Positions 37,240 through 47,306 of a DNA stretch of 64,000 bases are shown here, in pieces. Position 1 is the first letter of the stretch, and each line of letters opens with the position of its first letter. The DNA comes from JANPCX01 sp050916095. GTDB lineage: Bacteria > Pseudomonadota > Gammaproteobacteria > Burkholderiales > Burkholderiaceae_C. Position numbers and translations under genes: made by a program. The DNA lies in NCBI GenBank assembly GCA_050916095.1, contig CP050901.1, forward strand, positions 3,162,001 through 3,226,000, given 5' to 3'. Below the pieces are notes generated by a model, which saw only the letters and a program-made list of their open reading frames with translations, was not told the origin of the DNA and ran no database searches.

Positions 37240-38079
37240 GCGCCTGCGTCGAAAAGAGCGGTTCGACGCGATGACCGCCTGCCAAATTATGGCGCCCAAG
37301 CGGCTGTGGACGCGGCCCACCAAGTGGTAGTTGCCGCCGACGTGATTGGTTCGGGGTCAGAACAAAGCATGCTCTTGCCCTTGGTAGAACAAAGCCGACC
37401 CTTGGCCACTGCTCAAACCCTGTACACAGCCGACGCGGGTTACCACAGCGATGCCAACCTCCGTGCACTGCAAGCCCAAGGCATACCGGCGCTGGTGGCC
37501 GACAACCAGATGCGCCAGCGCGATGAACGTTTCAAGAACCAAGATCGGTACAAACCCAAAGACGATGTGCTGTATGACAAACAGCCCACCGGGCATGCAG
37601 ATGTCAAAGCAGTAACGTGGTTCAGACCAGAGGACTTCCGCTTCAATGGTGACCACACCTGCACTTGCCCAAACGGCAAACTGCTGACCAGTACCGGCTC
37701 CATCTACAACGTGGGCAAGGGCCTGCGCCGTGAGGACTTCAAAGCCAAGAAAGAAGACTGCGCTGCCTGCACAAAGCGCACGCAGTGTTTACGCCACCCC
37801 GATCGAACTGCAGCACGCAAAGTGGTGTATTTCCACACACGCCAGATAGATCACGATGACCCCAGCCACCGCATGCGTCAGGCGATTGACTCGACACGGG
37901 GCAGGCAGCTTTATAGCCAGCGCATCGGGACGGTGGAGCCTGTATTCGCCAACATCAGGCACAACAAACGCTTGAGCCGATTTAACTTGCGCGGCAAGGA
38001 GAAGGTCAACACGCAGTGGCATTTGTACTGCCTGGTGCACAACATTGAGAAGCTGGCTCACAGTGGCTGGCAGGGATAG
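37240..38079 (+). pseudogene. IS1182-family transposase, C-terminal part
   Basis: From RDDRLPNYGAQAAVDAAHQV through TLYTADAGYHSDANLRALQ, the cysteine-rich FNGDHTCTCPNGKLL and CAACTKRTQCLRHPD, to IGTVEPVFANIRHNKRLSRF and the C-terminus. The N-terminal half is absent; M3 and unrelated IS debris lie where it should be. The frame is otherwise open, so truncation is the only damage. Confidence 0.85.
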
Positions 38080-38301
38080 CGGCCACGCCGCCTCAGGGCA
38101 AGTGCTGGGGCCTTTGGAGCTGCGTTTGGCGTCAAAATGCGCCTCACCCATCCCATCTCCCCAACCAAGTCGGCAGATGAAATTCACAGCCCTTTTTCTT
38201 GCTCAGACCCCCAGCACCCAGGCGTCGCAGGGGATTTTTTTACAGCTTGGTTAGGCCTCAGACATGTTGCTCCAGCCGCACTCCATCTGAGTCAAAGCGC
38301 A

Positions 38302-38712
38302 ATGCACCGCATCGTCAAGGCAACGATCTTCATCGCCGCTTCAGCTTTGCTCATGTCGGCCGCAGTGGTCGCAGCGATGTTCATCTCTGCGCTTGGCTCC
38401 GTGCCTCTCGGCAACTGGAATGCTTTGCTTCATGTTGCAGCCCTCTTCGCGGTCTTCGGAGCGTTGCTAGGAGTCATCATGGCGCTCGACCGGTCCGCCG
38501 AACCCATCTTCCTTCCTATGTGGCTGTCAGCGCCGTTTGACGCTCCGGCAACCCGGACGACAATCTGTGCCGCGCTGGGTGCCGCCGCAGTCCTTGTAGT
38601 CTGGTCATGGCACCCACATCGGTTTGCACTGACTTGGCTCGTGCCGGGTGCCGCAGTTGGCGGCGCCCTTGGTTGGTGGGGCTGGCGATGGGCGAAGTAC
38701 GTTGACTTCTAG
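38302..38712 (+). CDS. Small membrane protein, hypothetical
   Basis: 136 residues with about four membrane segments (IFIAASALLMSAAVVAAMFI; LLHVAALFAVFGALLGVIMA; TICAALGAAAVLVVWSW; LTWLVPGAAVGGALGWWGW). No family recognised. GTTAGGC lies 46 bases upstream and GCCTAAC 24 bases downstream, reminiscent of integron cassette cores, but no full attC site was found. Confidence 0.6.
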   Translation: MHRIVKATIFIAASALLMSAAVVAAMFISALGSVPLGNWNALLHVAALFAVFGALLGVIMALDRSAEPIFLPMWLSAPFDAPATRTTICAALGAAAVLVVWSWHPHRFALTWLVPGAAVGGALGWWGWRWAKYVDF

Positions 38713-39066
38713 CCCTTCTGGGAACCGCGGGCTGACGCCTAACCCCTAAAGGGACTTCCCGTTCAGTCAAGCACACTGTTTTAGTTTTTTGCATTTCCAT
38801 TGTTCAGCCAAGGGCTTGTGGAACATACGGCGACGGTGTCGAAGGCAAGAACAGAGAACAGACTGCCACTCTACAGACGGCCTTGTTGCAGTCGCTGAAC
38901 AATCACCGCCAGCGCTGCGGGCCCAGATACGAACCGCTCAGCAGGGCTCCATTCCTATCACGTGGACTTGGCCCATGCCGCCACAAAGGGTTAGTCGAGA
39001 TTACCTGCTGCCGGTCTGACCTGTTACTGCATCTTCTGGTTGTCGTCGTGCAAGGAAGTTGTTTGG
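38713..39066. other. Intergenic region, nothing identified
   Basis: 354 bases between the membrane protein and the IS110 relic. Short frames on both strands lack recognisable motifs. Confidence 0.5.
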
Positions 39067-39614
39067 TTAAATCGAACTCGTGACTGCGTTGGCGGGCATG
39101 GTTGTAGTTGTTGTGCTGCCACTCGGTTTGACACTCACATGGTGGCGATCAAATGTTGTGCCCTTGGTCATCACCGCCCAGAGAATTCGCGCATTCTTAT
39201 TGGCCACGGCCAGCACCGCCTTTTGCCAACCTGAACGTTCCTTGAGCGCCAGCATCCAGCGTGAGATTGGGTCGTTGCGCAGGTGGGCGCTGTTGACCAC
39301 GGACTTGGCCCCCTGAATGAGCAAGGTGCGCAGGTAGGTGTCGCCGCGTTTGGTGATGGCGGGTGACGGCTTCGCAGATGGCGGCCCCTTGCAGGGCGCG
39401 CCGTGTGCCCATACTTGTCAAATTCGCGTGCCCATTGGTGGACTCCACTGCAAGCTTCCATGCCGACCAGGCAAGGTGGCAGCTTGGCCACCAGCTCCAG
39501 CAACTTGCCACGCGGCACCTCGGGACGCACCAGTGCAGGCTTGCCGCACTCATCCACGCCATGCACCGCAAAAGCGCTTTTTGCCAGGTCAATCCCAAAC
39601 CTTACGATTGCCAC
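39067..39614 (-). pseudogene. IS110-family transposase relic, internally deleted and frameshifted
   Basis: The N-terminus (VAIVRFGIDLAKSAFAVHGV, then LVGMEACSGVHQWAREF) is the DEDD RuvC-like domain. After a frame change it jumps to the C-terminal part: LIQGAKSVVNSAHLRNDPIS, RWMLALKERSGWQKAVLAVA, NKNARILWAVMTKGTTFD. Roughly the middle half of the usual protein is missing, and it cannot be active. Confidence 0.85.
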
Positions 39615-39694
39615 GAGAAGCAACCGAGTGCCTGCGAAGTGGCCCTGCATCTTGCGAGACACCTGGGGTGGAGCATCCTCAAATCTCGTGGCGC

Positions 39695-40303
39695 TCAGAA
39701 GGAATAGCGCCAACCCAACTGCAGCAGTGGTGTGAGGCGGAAATCTCGCGTGTTGTCTTCCAAACTGCTTCTACCCAGGCCAAAACCAGATCCGAGCGCT
39801 GTGTTTGAACGGGTTGTGGTGGCCAAACCAATGTCTGCACTGAGTCCCCAACCGCCGCGCAGGGACATGAGGGTGTACCCCAGGCCCAAGTAGCTGGCGG
39901 AGTTGTTGTCGTTCTCACTGGACCACCCCAGGGGCTGCGGGCTAAGCAGTCCCTCACTGAGCCCCGCTGCGCGTCCCGAGGTCAAATCCGCCCCCAGGCC
40001 CATCAGCAAGCGTGGTGTGGAGGAGCCCAACATGAGGCCGCTGGTGGCTCGAAACCCGCCCAGCAGGGATGTGGGCGAGATCATGGGATGGCGGTAGAAG
40101 TAGTAGTCGCCCAACAAACTGCTGCCACGCGGTCGAGTGTTGTCGCTGAAGGTTTTCGGGCTCAGACCCCAGGCGAATCGGCCTTGCCACTGTGGCCAAG
40201 TCGTCGTGGCAGTGGCTGCCAGCAAGCCGTTTTGCGCCTGGATAGGGGCAGCAACAGAGAGGCCGATTGCGGCGGCGGCAATCATCAAGGCGTTTAGGCG
40301 CAT
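39695..40303 (-). CDS. Exported protein, probable outer-membrane beta-barrel
   Basis: 202 residues from ATG 40303, which has a strong AGGAG site. The signal peptide is MRLNALMIAAAAIGLSVAA, cleaved near IQAQ. The mature part alternates Gly/Ser/aromatic stretches (LLGDYYFYRHP, SYLGLGYTLMSLRGGWGLSA) and ends LLQLGWRYSF, a C-terminal aromatic as used for outer-membrane insertion. Family not recognised. Confidence 0.7.
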   Translation of the reverse strand: MRLNALMIAAAAIGLSVAAPIQAQNGLLAATATTTWPQWQGRFAWGLSPKTFSDNTRPRGSSLLGDYYFYRHPMISPTSLLGGFRATSGLMLGSSTPRLLMGLGADLTSGRAAGLSEGLLSPQPLGWSSENDNNSASYLGLGYTLMSLRGGWGLSADIGLATTTRSNTALGSGFGLGRSSLEDNTRDFRLTPLLQLGWRYSF

Positions 40304-40812
40304 GGGGGGCTCCTTTCCTGATGCAATGAATGCTGACCAGGCTGTGAGCGTGGCCAACACGGTGAACTCATGCTACCCGCCGCCAGTTGTTTTGTGGGAC
40401 TTTCCTGCAAGCCCGCCAGATTGGGCCACGCATTGATGTCCAAGTTGTTTGGAGTTCCATGCCGATTGTCCAGCGCACTGAATAGCGGATCAGGCCGAGC
40501 CGGTTGCTGCTTATGCAGTGCCTCATGGCCATCTCAGGCACCAAGTTGGTCGCATGCCACATCGCACCGAATAGGCATCTTTTTTCGTGCCCTCAATCGC
40601 GTGGTTCGTTCGTATCTGACAGCCGGTGAGGATGCGGCATTTTGGATATTTTTGGCATTTGGCCTTGAAATTGCGCGAGATACACACTATTGGTGCAACT
40701 CAGCAGCAAGCCCCACTTTGGTGCCGCCCGGCCGTTTCTGCACCCATGTCGTGCGAACGGTGTCGGCGGCTTGCGCTTGCCGGTGCTCAGTTGATTTTTT
40801 TCAAAGGAACCC
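40304..40812. other. Intergenic region upstream of the large metallophosphatase gene
   Basis: 509 bases. It separates the divergent outer-membrane-like gene and the 4.5-kb gene and should hold both promoters. An AT-richer patch lies near 40640-40700. No RNA gene or conserved frame was recognised. Confidence 0.4.
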
Positions 40813-43800
40813 ATGACTGCCCTCACAACCCACCCCACCGCCCCGCTCCTCCTGGCCGACGCCAGCGCGATAGGAATGGGCTGGAGCAAGCCCAGCGCAG
40901 GGGCCAGCGACGGCAAAGTCAAGAGCTACCTGGGGCAGGTGCTGAACAGCCTCACCGGCGGCAAGATCGACAGCATTGAGCGCCTGGTCTACTTCGACGG
41001 TAAACGCCGCGCCCAGTTGGAAGCCAGCCTCAACAAAGAAGTCGCCAGCGCCTCTGGCGGGCGACTCTCCGACTGGCGCCAACTGCTCAGCGCCTCGGGC
41101 CGCGAGGCCCTGCAGCGGCAAACCGCTTCGTCCAACCCGCCGGCCAACAAGCCTGCGCCCAGCAACACGCCCTGGAAGATTGGAGGCGTCGATGTGGGTG
41201 CCGTGGCTCGCGAAGGTTGGAACCGCGTCAAAAACGTCCCCAACCCGTTATTGGGCGGCCTGACCCCCAACCAGGCCGGTCAAGTTCTCAAGGGTGGCAT
41301 CAACGCCGGTGCCCGCACCATCAACCAAACCGTGCGCGCCCCCGTGCTGCCCGTGGCAGAGCCTGCCAGCAGCTTTGCCAGCGTGCGCGCCCGCGCCGAT
41401 TCGTGGGTGGCCCGTGCCTCCAAAGGCAAATTCGACTCTGTGGCGGACTTGGTGCACTTCGCTGGCGACAACAAAGCCGCCAACCGCCTGCGCGGCCAAG
41501 TCACGCAGATGCTGCAAAAGGATGCAGCTGCCCAAGCCGGTGGCTTTAGCAACTGGAAACAGGTGCTCACTGCTGCCGAGCGCGGCCAGCTTGAGCGCAC
41601 TTTGGTCGAGACTCAAAAACTACCGCCCACCCAGCCCAACACGCCCAAACAGCAACAAGCCTGGGCCGGGCAAGCCTTGCAACAGGTGCAAAAGCTCCCA
41701 ACCCCGAAGTCCGAGCGTGGGCCCTTGGACACTCTGCGTAATGTGGTGGGCGGCGCATGGGATCAGTTTGCAGGCGATACCTTCAAAGCGGAGATCGAGC
41801 AGCTCAAAAAGATTGTGCGTGACCCGTCTCGGTTGATTAAACCGATTGACGACATCAAAAATTGGTTGGAGAGTGATCCCAAGGGCCAGTGGAATAACGC
41901 CATCGCCACCTGGGGCCGGGTGTTCAGCCACCCGCCGGAGAAGTGGGCTGAGGCCTACAAAGCGGAGCTGATGAAGCAGCCTCAAACCCAGATGCTGCGG
42001 GAGTTCTCTCACAAGGTCAGGAATGACCGTGACTTTCAAGAACAGCTGGCAGGCCGGGGGCTGGGGCTGATCGCGCAAGTGATCGTCACACGCAAAGTCA
42101 CCAAGGCGCTCCAGGGCAATCCAGGCAGTGCGATTCAACCAATCAAACAAACGCCGACTGCGGTGGCTACTGCGGGTCAAGGTGGGCTCAGGCTGCAAGC
42201 GATCAAAGAGACGCTTCGCTCTTTGGGGAATGAGGTCACCCCATCCCATGTCGTTAAGAAGCTGCGGCAGTACATGATCGACATCACGGACGATCTCAAA
42301 ACCACGCCCAAAGGCACGGCGCGGTACAAGGAGTTGGCGGACATCCGGGCCCAGTTGGATCAGCGCTTGAACGGCCGCTTGAAGCCTACTGCGGTGGTGC
42401 CCCAGCCCCACCCCACCGGGGTGAATCAGCCCACACCAGCGATCAAGCCTGCCCCGGTGAGCCCAACACCGATCAAGTCCATTGCAGCGACACCGCTGCA
42501 GCCGCTGCAGCCTTTTGCGGTGCACCCATCCCGGGTCAAGCTCGATGCGCTGCTGGAGCCCATGCTCAAGGAGGCCGGTTTGGGCGCACCGTCCTTGGCC
42601 CGCTCGGATGCCTTGAGGCAGTTCGAGCAGGAGGTCAACAAGATCGGTGGCGCAGACAAGCTGACCACCGACAAGCAGCGCAGGGAGTTGATTCAGCGTG
42701 CCATTGGAGAAGCAACCGGCGCGCAACCCACCACCCATACGCAGCCCTCCAAGCCCACACAGCCGATCAAGCCGATCGACACCCAGCCCAAAACCCAACC
42801 GAACAACACGGCCAAGCCCAACCTCAACCCCCAACCCCAGCCCACGCCTGGCCAAGGGCAGTCCACACCGAATGGCAGTACCGCAGGTGTGCAAGGCAAG
42901 CCAACGCCCGTCATCGAGGTGGAGCGGCCTCAAACCAAGGTGCCCCCGAAAGCGCCCGACTGGAGCCAACTTCCACCAGAAGGCAAGCTGACCCAGCCCT
43001 CCAAGGGCACGGTGCCCGTGAACACCACGCCCGTGGCATCGCAGGAGATTCCGCTGGTATCACCAGAGTTGCATCGAGCGCTGGTAAAGATCAACGACTT
43101 GCTGGGCCCAGCACTGATCGCTGTGGGCTTGAGCGAGTTCTCCAAAGAACGCTCAGATGCGATCAACCGGGTGGAGCGTGCCATTGAACAAGCCGGTGGG
43201 GCCGAGAAACTCACCTCCGACTGGCAGCGCAAGCAGTTGATCGATCAGGCCATTGGTTTGCCTGCGGTGAAGCAGCCTACGGTGACTGCCACACAGCCAA
43301 ATTCCAACAGCGCCCCAACCCCAGTCACCCCACAACAGCCCGTCAAGGTCCCCAACAAACCGACCCCGCTCTTTGAAGACAGCCGCTATGGCGGGCCTTC
43401 GCCTTACATCGACAAAGTGCCTGCGGGCACCGTCGGGGCGCAGCGCAATCCGAATCGGCCTGAGGGGGGGAACAACATTCCCGGTTGGAACTCGATGACG
43501 CCTGAACAAAAGGTGCAAACCATCAACCGGTTGATCCAGCAGCCGATCACGCCGGCGCAGGAGCTTCAGATCAGAGCGGGCGTGGTGCCCAAGGAGGTCG
43601 AGCAAGCGCTTAACCGCTTGGGTGTGAATGCGGATGCAAAGCCGCTGCGGGTTACGACGGAGGGGGGCGTCTCGCAATCTCTCTCTGCTTCGACAACCGC
43701 GCCGTCCGCAGACGCTGTGGGCCCCAGAATCATTCCTGTTCAAATCACAAGAGACAAAGAAGGTGCTATCAGCGTCAAGATGCCAGCAGAATCGATTGCG

Positions 43801-45285
43801 GCATACAACGACATCGTGATGGAGTTGGGGCGTGATCAATTGTTGGCGCTTGCTGGCACAGAAGAAGGCGCTGTATTGCGCGCATTGCTGCTGCAGGAAT
43901 TGCATGATCGTCATGCGGCGCAAGGCGCACGACTTGCAGACACGCCCATAGACGCTCAACGCGTGAGCCAGCTGCGCTCGACCATGAGCCTGCTTGCGCC
44001 GCTTTCGACGCAAGCAAGTGTTTCCGCCGTCAAGCCTCAGTTGATACTTCCTCCAGGTCAAACGCCGGGTGGGCCGATCATTCAGTCACCGACAGGCTTA
44101 CCGAGTCATCAAGTGATTCAGTTGCCCAGCTCAGAGACCGCCGGGTTGCTGCGTTTGAACGGCGGCCAAGGTGTTGAACGATCTGGGAAAACGGGTTTGT
44201 TGCTGCTGCCCAAACGAACGCCGTTCTGGTTGCCTGATCAACAGCCCGTATTCAAAGCTGGCGACAAAGTGCTTTGGACGGTGCAAGGCGCTCCCGACAC
44301 TGTGGCGCTTTTTCTCCCCGACATACACGGGCATGAGCATTTGTATGACAACGTCATGCGCACCGGGCTGGATGAGCTGGCCAAGCGGCCCGAAAGCCAG
44401 AAGTTCGTTGTGTTTGCCGGGGATTACATCAACAAAGGTCCCGAGTCTTACAACGTGGTGGAGAAACTTCGCACGCTGTCTGATCGGCTCGGCCTGCCCG
44501 TCGTGACCTTGCGGGGCAACCACGAAGGTTCCTACACACAACCGTTGTTCGCCAGCAAGGCCTCGCAGCCTGTGGACGATGCATACATGGCTCTGGCCCA
44601 AGACATGCTCGGCACCAAAGGGTTTGACTTGACGGTGCAGTCGTATCAACGCAAACGGCCCGACATTCCCGTGCCTGAGCTGGTGCGTGACATTGGCAAC
44701 CCGCCCGACATCAAGAAAATCATGAAGGCCAATCCGGAGGGTTATAGAAACACCCTCGCATTTGCGCAGGCTAAACGCTGGTATGAAACGTTTCAAGACT
44801 ATTGGTTGAGCATTGTTCCCCCGGCGCACAAGAAGTTCTTCGAGGAATTGAAGCTCTACCACCAACAGCCCGGTTCGGACTACGTGTACATGCATTCCAG
44901 CGGCAATCCCAAACCCGGTGGCGTCGTGCAAACCCCGAATCCATGGGGACAGAGTGACTACGATTTCATGTGGTCACGACCGCAACAGTTTGAACCGGCA
45001 GACTTCGCGACCGGTGCGCTGGGTTCTGTTTTTACAATGGGCGGACACACCATGGAGCAGAAATTGCGACTGATGCCACACGGTATGGGTAATTGGGACT
45101 TGGGAACCTTTCCCACCGGACGCATGGCAGCGGGCCTTGTGACACCAGACATGCTGTACATCATCATGGCTCCTTATGGCGAGAAGAGCTCGGTCTACTC
45201 AGCGGTTGAGGCCATAGAAAATGGGCTCGTGGATACCGGTTTGTCCGACCGCAACGTCATTCCTAACTTGCGTCGCGCCAAGTGA
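40813..45285 (+). CDS. Large multidomain protein with C-terminal PPP-type metallophosphatase
   Basis: 1490 residues; AAGGA precedes the ATG and there is no signal peptide. Two related ~75-residue modules lie near 33-100 (GGKIDSIERLVYFDGKRRAQ...GGRLSDWRQLL) and 187-265 (KGKFDSVADLVHFAGDNKAA...GGFSNWKQVL). Two other related modules lie near 574-635 (LLEPMLKEAGLGAPSLARSD) and 752-816 (LLGPALIAVGLSEFSKERSD). Pro/Thr/Gln-rich linkers join them. The last ~330 residues carry phosphoesterase motifs: PDIHGHEHLYDN (~1163), VVFAGDYINKGPES (~1200), TLRGNHEG (~1234) and GGHTMEQK (~1410). A secreted effector or surface enzyme is possible; function is unknown. Confidence 0.85.
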   Translation: MTALTTHPTAPLLLADASAIGMGWSKPSAGASDGKVKSYLGQVLNSLTGGKIDSIERLVYFDGKRRAQLEASLNKEVASASGGRLSDWRQLLSASGREALQRQTASSNPPANKPAPSNTPWKIGGVDVGAVAREGWNRVKNVPNPLLGGLTPNQAGQVLKGGINAGARTINQTVRAPVLPVAEPASSFASVRARADSWVARASKGKFDSVADLVHFAGDNKAANRLRGQVTQMLQKDAAAQAGGFSNWKQVLTAAERGQLERTLVETQKLPPTQPNTPKQQQAWAGQALQQVQKLPTPKSERGPLDTLRNVVGGAWDQFAGDTFKAEIEQLKKIVRDPSRLIKPIDDIKNWLESDPKGQWNNAIATWGRVFSHPPEKWAEAYKAELMKQPQTQMLREFSHKVRNDRDFQEQLAGRGLGLIAQVIVTRKVTKALQGNPGSAIQPIKQTPTAVATAGQGGLRLQAIKETLRSLGNEVTPSHVVKKLRQYMIDITDDLKTTPKGTARYKELADIRAQLDQRLNGRLKPTAVVPQPHPTGVNQPTPAIKPAPVSPTPIKSIAATPLQPLQPFAVHPSRVKLDALLEPMLKEAGLGAPSLARSDALRQFEQEVNKIGGADKLTTDKQRRELIQRAIGEATGAQPTTHTQPSKPTQPIKPIDTQPKTQPNNTAKPNLNPQPQPTPGQGQSTPNGSTAGVQGKPTPVIEVERPQTKVPPKAPDWSQLPPEGKLTQPSKGTVPVNTTPVASQEIPLVSPELHRALVKINDLLGPALIAVGLSEFSKERSDAINRVERAIEQAGGAEKLTSDWQRKQLIDQAIGLPAVKQPTVTATQPNSNSAPTPVTPQQPVKVPNKPTPLFEDSRYGGPSPYIDKVPAGTVGAQRNPNRPEGGNNIPGWNSMTPEQKVQTINRLIQQPITPAQELQIRAGVVPKEVEQALNRLGVNADAKPLRVTTEGGVSQSLSASTTAPSADAVGPRIIPVQITRDKEGAISVKMPAESIAAYNDIVMELGRDQLLALAGTEEGAVLRALLLQELHDRHAAQGARLADTPIDAQRVSQLRSTMSLLAPLSTQASVSAVKPQLILPPGQTPGGPIIQSPTGLPSHQVIQLPSSETAGLLRLNGGQGVERSGKTGLLLLPKRTPFWLPDQQPVFKAGDKVLWTVQGAPDTVALFLPDIHGHEHLYDNVMRTGLDELAKRPESQKFVVFAGDYINKGPESYNVVEKLRTLSDRLGLPVVTLRGNHEGSYTQPLFASKASQPVDDAYMALAQDMLGTKGFDLTVQSYQRKRPDIPVPELVRDIGNPPDIKKIMKANPEGYRNTLAFAQAKRWYETFQDYWLSIVPPAHKKFFEELKLYHQQPGSDYVYMHSSGNPKPGGVVQTPNPWGQSDYDFMWSRPQQFEPADFATGALGSVFTMGGHTMEQKLRLMPHGMGNWDLGTFPTGRMAAGLVTPDMLYIIMAPYGEKSSVYSAVEAIENGLVDTGLSDRNVIPNLRRAK

Positions 45286-45496
45286 TCGGGTGATTGCGGC
45301 CCAGCTGTCTGTTGGATGAAAGGCTAACGGCAGCCGCAATCCGCGAAGGTGCTGGCCCGGCACCTCCAAAGCCGCGTCAAGGCCAGCGAGCGGGACGGCG
45401 CAGTCCGTTTCGCCACTGTGCAATGGCGGCGGATAGCCAGCTTTCATTTGATTGGGCCAGCGTAAGTGGCCTCTTTGCCTTAAAGGGAAGTCTCAT

Positions 45497-45937
45497 ATGC
45501 AATCGATGTTGTCGTGTGAACTGTGTCAACCAGACGTGAGCGAGATCATCTGGCGCGACGCCGATTGGCGCCTGGTGCGGGTGGAGGATGCAGCCTTTCC
45601 CGGCTTCTATCGCCTGATCAGCACCCGACACGTGACCGAGTTCAGCCAACTTTCGCCCGATGCACGCGCGCGCTGTGCAGAACTTTTAGCCTGGGTGGAG
45701 GCCTTGGTGATTCGACACCTGTCACCTACCAAAATGAATCTCGCCTCATTCGGCAATGTGGTGCCTCACTTGCACTGGCACGTGGTAGCAAGGTTTGATT
45801 GGGACAGCCATTATCCAAGTCCCATTTGGGCTGCGGCGCGGCGCTCGGCACCGCCCGAGGCCTTGCTGCGAATTCGTTCCCTCTTGCCGACGCTGGACGC
45901 TGCTTTGCTTGTTGGCCCGAACCATGCGACCGAGTAA
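45497..45937 (+). CDS. HIT-family protein (diadenosine tetraphosphate hydrolase-like)
   Basis: 146 residues. The histidine triad is PHLHWHVVARF near 100. FPGFYRLISTRHVTEFSQL is typical of the HIT proteins found beside DUF971 and ubiE in Burkholderiales. An AGGGAAG site precedes the ATG. Probably hydrolyses nucleotide phosphoesters. Confidence 0.9.
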   Translation: MQSMLSCELCQPDVSEIIWRDADWRLVRVEDAAFPGFYRLISTRHVTEFSQLSPDARARCAELLAWVEALVIRHLSPTKMNLASFGNVVPHLHWHVVARFDWDSHYPSPIWAAARRSAPPEALLRIRSLLPTLDAALLVGPNHATE

Positions 45938-45990
45938 GCCACAGCCGCCCGGTAAACTCTGCGCTTTTGCTGCGCTCATTCGCACCACCC

Positions 45991-46401
45991 ATGGCCGGTC
46001 TGTCGCCTCAATCTCCTACCCCCAGCGCCATCACCTTGCACCAACAGTCCAAGCTGCTGGAAGTCGTGTTTTCCGATGGCGCGGCGTTTCGCATTCCATT
46101 TGAGTTGATGCGCATTTATTCACCGTCGGCCGAAGTGCAAGGTCATGGCCCGGGGCAAGAGGTGCTGCAAACCGGCAAACGCCAAGTGGATGTGGTGGCC
46201 TTGGAGCCCGTTGGGCACTATGCCGTCAAACCCACGTTTTCTGACGGGCACGACACCGGCTTGTTCTCCTGGGACTACCTTTACTTTTTGGGCTCGCAGC
46301 AAGAGGCGTTGTGGCAGCAGTACGCGCAGCGTTTGTTGGAAGCCGGTGCGGATCGCGACGCAGACATGGCTGCTGCGCCAGCCAAAGCCTGCCGCAACTG
46401 A
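45991..46401 (+). CDS. DUF971 protein (gamma-butyrobetaine hydroxylase-like N-terminal domain)
   Basis: 136 residues from ATG 45991. LLEVVFSDGAAFRIPFELMR and FSDGHDTGLFSWDYLYFLG are the domain hallmarks. Proteins of this type lie before ubiE in many betaproteobacteria; function is not settled. Confidence 0.9.
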   Translation: MAGLSPQSPTPSAITLHQQSKLLEVVFSDGAAFRIPFELMRIYSPSAEVQGHGPGQEVLQTGKRQVDVVALEPVGHYAVKPTFSDGHDTGLFSWDYLYFLGSQQEALWQQYAQRLLEAGADRDADMAAAPAKACRN

Positions 46402-46415
46402 ATCAAGAGAATTTC

Positions 46416-47159
46416 ATGTCCAACACCCATTTTGGTTTTGAATCGGTCGACGAGGCCCAAAAGGCGCAGCGCGTGCGCGGCGTTTTTGACTCTGTCGCAT
46501 CCAAGTACGACTTGATGAACGACTTGATGTCGGCGGGCTTGCACCGCGTGTGGAAGGCCTACACCGTGGGGGTGGCAAATCTCAAATCAAACAGCCGCGT
46601 GCTGGACATTGCGGGCGGCACCGGCGACTTGGCGCGCGCCTTTTCCAAAGAGATAGCCAAACAAGTGGGATCACAGGGTGTCGTGGTGCACACCGACATC
46701 AATGAGGCCATGCTGCGCGAAGGTCGCAATCGGCTCATCAACGAAGGCCAGGTGCTGCCCACTGTGCTGTGTGACGCAGAAACACTGCCATTTCCGAATG
46801 ACCACTTTGACCTGGTCAGCGTGGCTTTTGGACTGCGCAACATGACGCACAAAGACCGCGCTTTGGCCGAGATGTGCCGGGTGCTCAAACCGGGGGGGCG
46901 TCTTTTAGTTCTGGAGTTCTCCAAAGTGGCGCAACCCTTGGAGAAAGCCTACGATTTCTACTCCTTCAAAATTTTGCCCCGCCTTGGCAAATGGGTGGCC
47001 GGTGATGCCGAGAGCTACCGCTATTTGGCCGAGTCCATTCGCATGCATCCCAGCCAGGAAGAACTCAAAACCATGATGAAAACCGCAGGCTTTGGCCATG
47101 TGGATGTACACAACCTCAGCGCCGGGGTTGTGGCGCTACATGTGGGCATCAAGTGTTGA
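46416..47159 (+). CDS. ubiE: Ubiquinone/menaquinone biosynthesis C-methyltransferase UbiE
   Basis: 247 residues. SAM-binding motif I is VLDIAGGTGDLARAF, and FGLRNMTHKDRAL and RVLKPGGRLLVLEFSKV are UbiE signatures; the N-terminal VFDSVASKYDLMNDLMS fits. It methylates the benzoquinol ring in ubiquinone synthesis. The gene starts 14 bases after DUF971. The Tim44-like/ubiJ/ubiB genes that often follow in relatives are not here. Confidence 0.95.
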   Translation: MSNTHFGFESVDEAQKAQRVRGVFDSVASKYDLMNDLMSAGLHRVWKAYTVGVANLKSNSRVLDIAGGTGDLARAFSKEIAKQVGSQGVVVHTDINEAMLREGRNRLINEGQVLPTVLCDAETLPFPNDHFDLVSVAFGLRNMTHKDRALAEMCRVLKPGGRLLVLEFSKVAQPLEKAYDFYSFKILPRLGKWVAGDAESYRYLAESIRMHPSQEELKTMMKTAGFGHVDVHNLSAGVVALHVGIKC

Positions 47160-47192
47160 CCTGATGACAGGTGTTACTCATCTGCTGTCAGT

Positions 47193-47264
47193 CCCGTTCG
47201 GGCTGAGCCTGTCGAAGCCAGCGAGGTGCGCCTTGCTCCCCTTCCACAAGCTCAGGGCGAACGG
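47193..47264. repeat. Dispersed palindromic intergenic repeat, copy 3
   Basis: CCGTTCGGGCTGAGCCTGTC and, 30 bases later, the inverted arm AGCTCAGGGCGAACGG. This is the most complete of the three copies and could form a hairpin between ubiE and the epimerase gene. Confidence 0.75.
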
Positions 47265-47306
47265 AGATCTCGCAAAGATATTCTCTTTTTTACACAGAAC
47301 TGAACC

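Noticed and set aside
40370..40816. Plus-strand frame upstream of the large gene
   Set aside because: Cys/Ser-rich with no motif and overlapping the real ribosome-binding site.
41620..42969. 449-codon minus-strand frame inside the large metallophosphatase gene
   Set aside because: Composition (Arg/Gly/Leu-rich) reflects the Pro/Gln-rich linker on the other strand; no domain.
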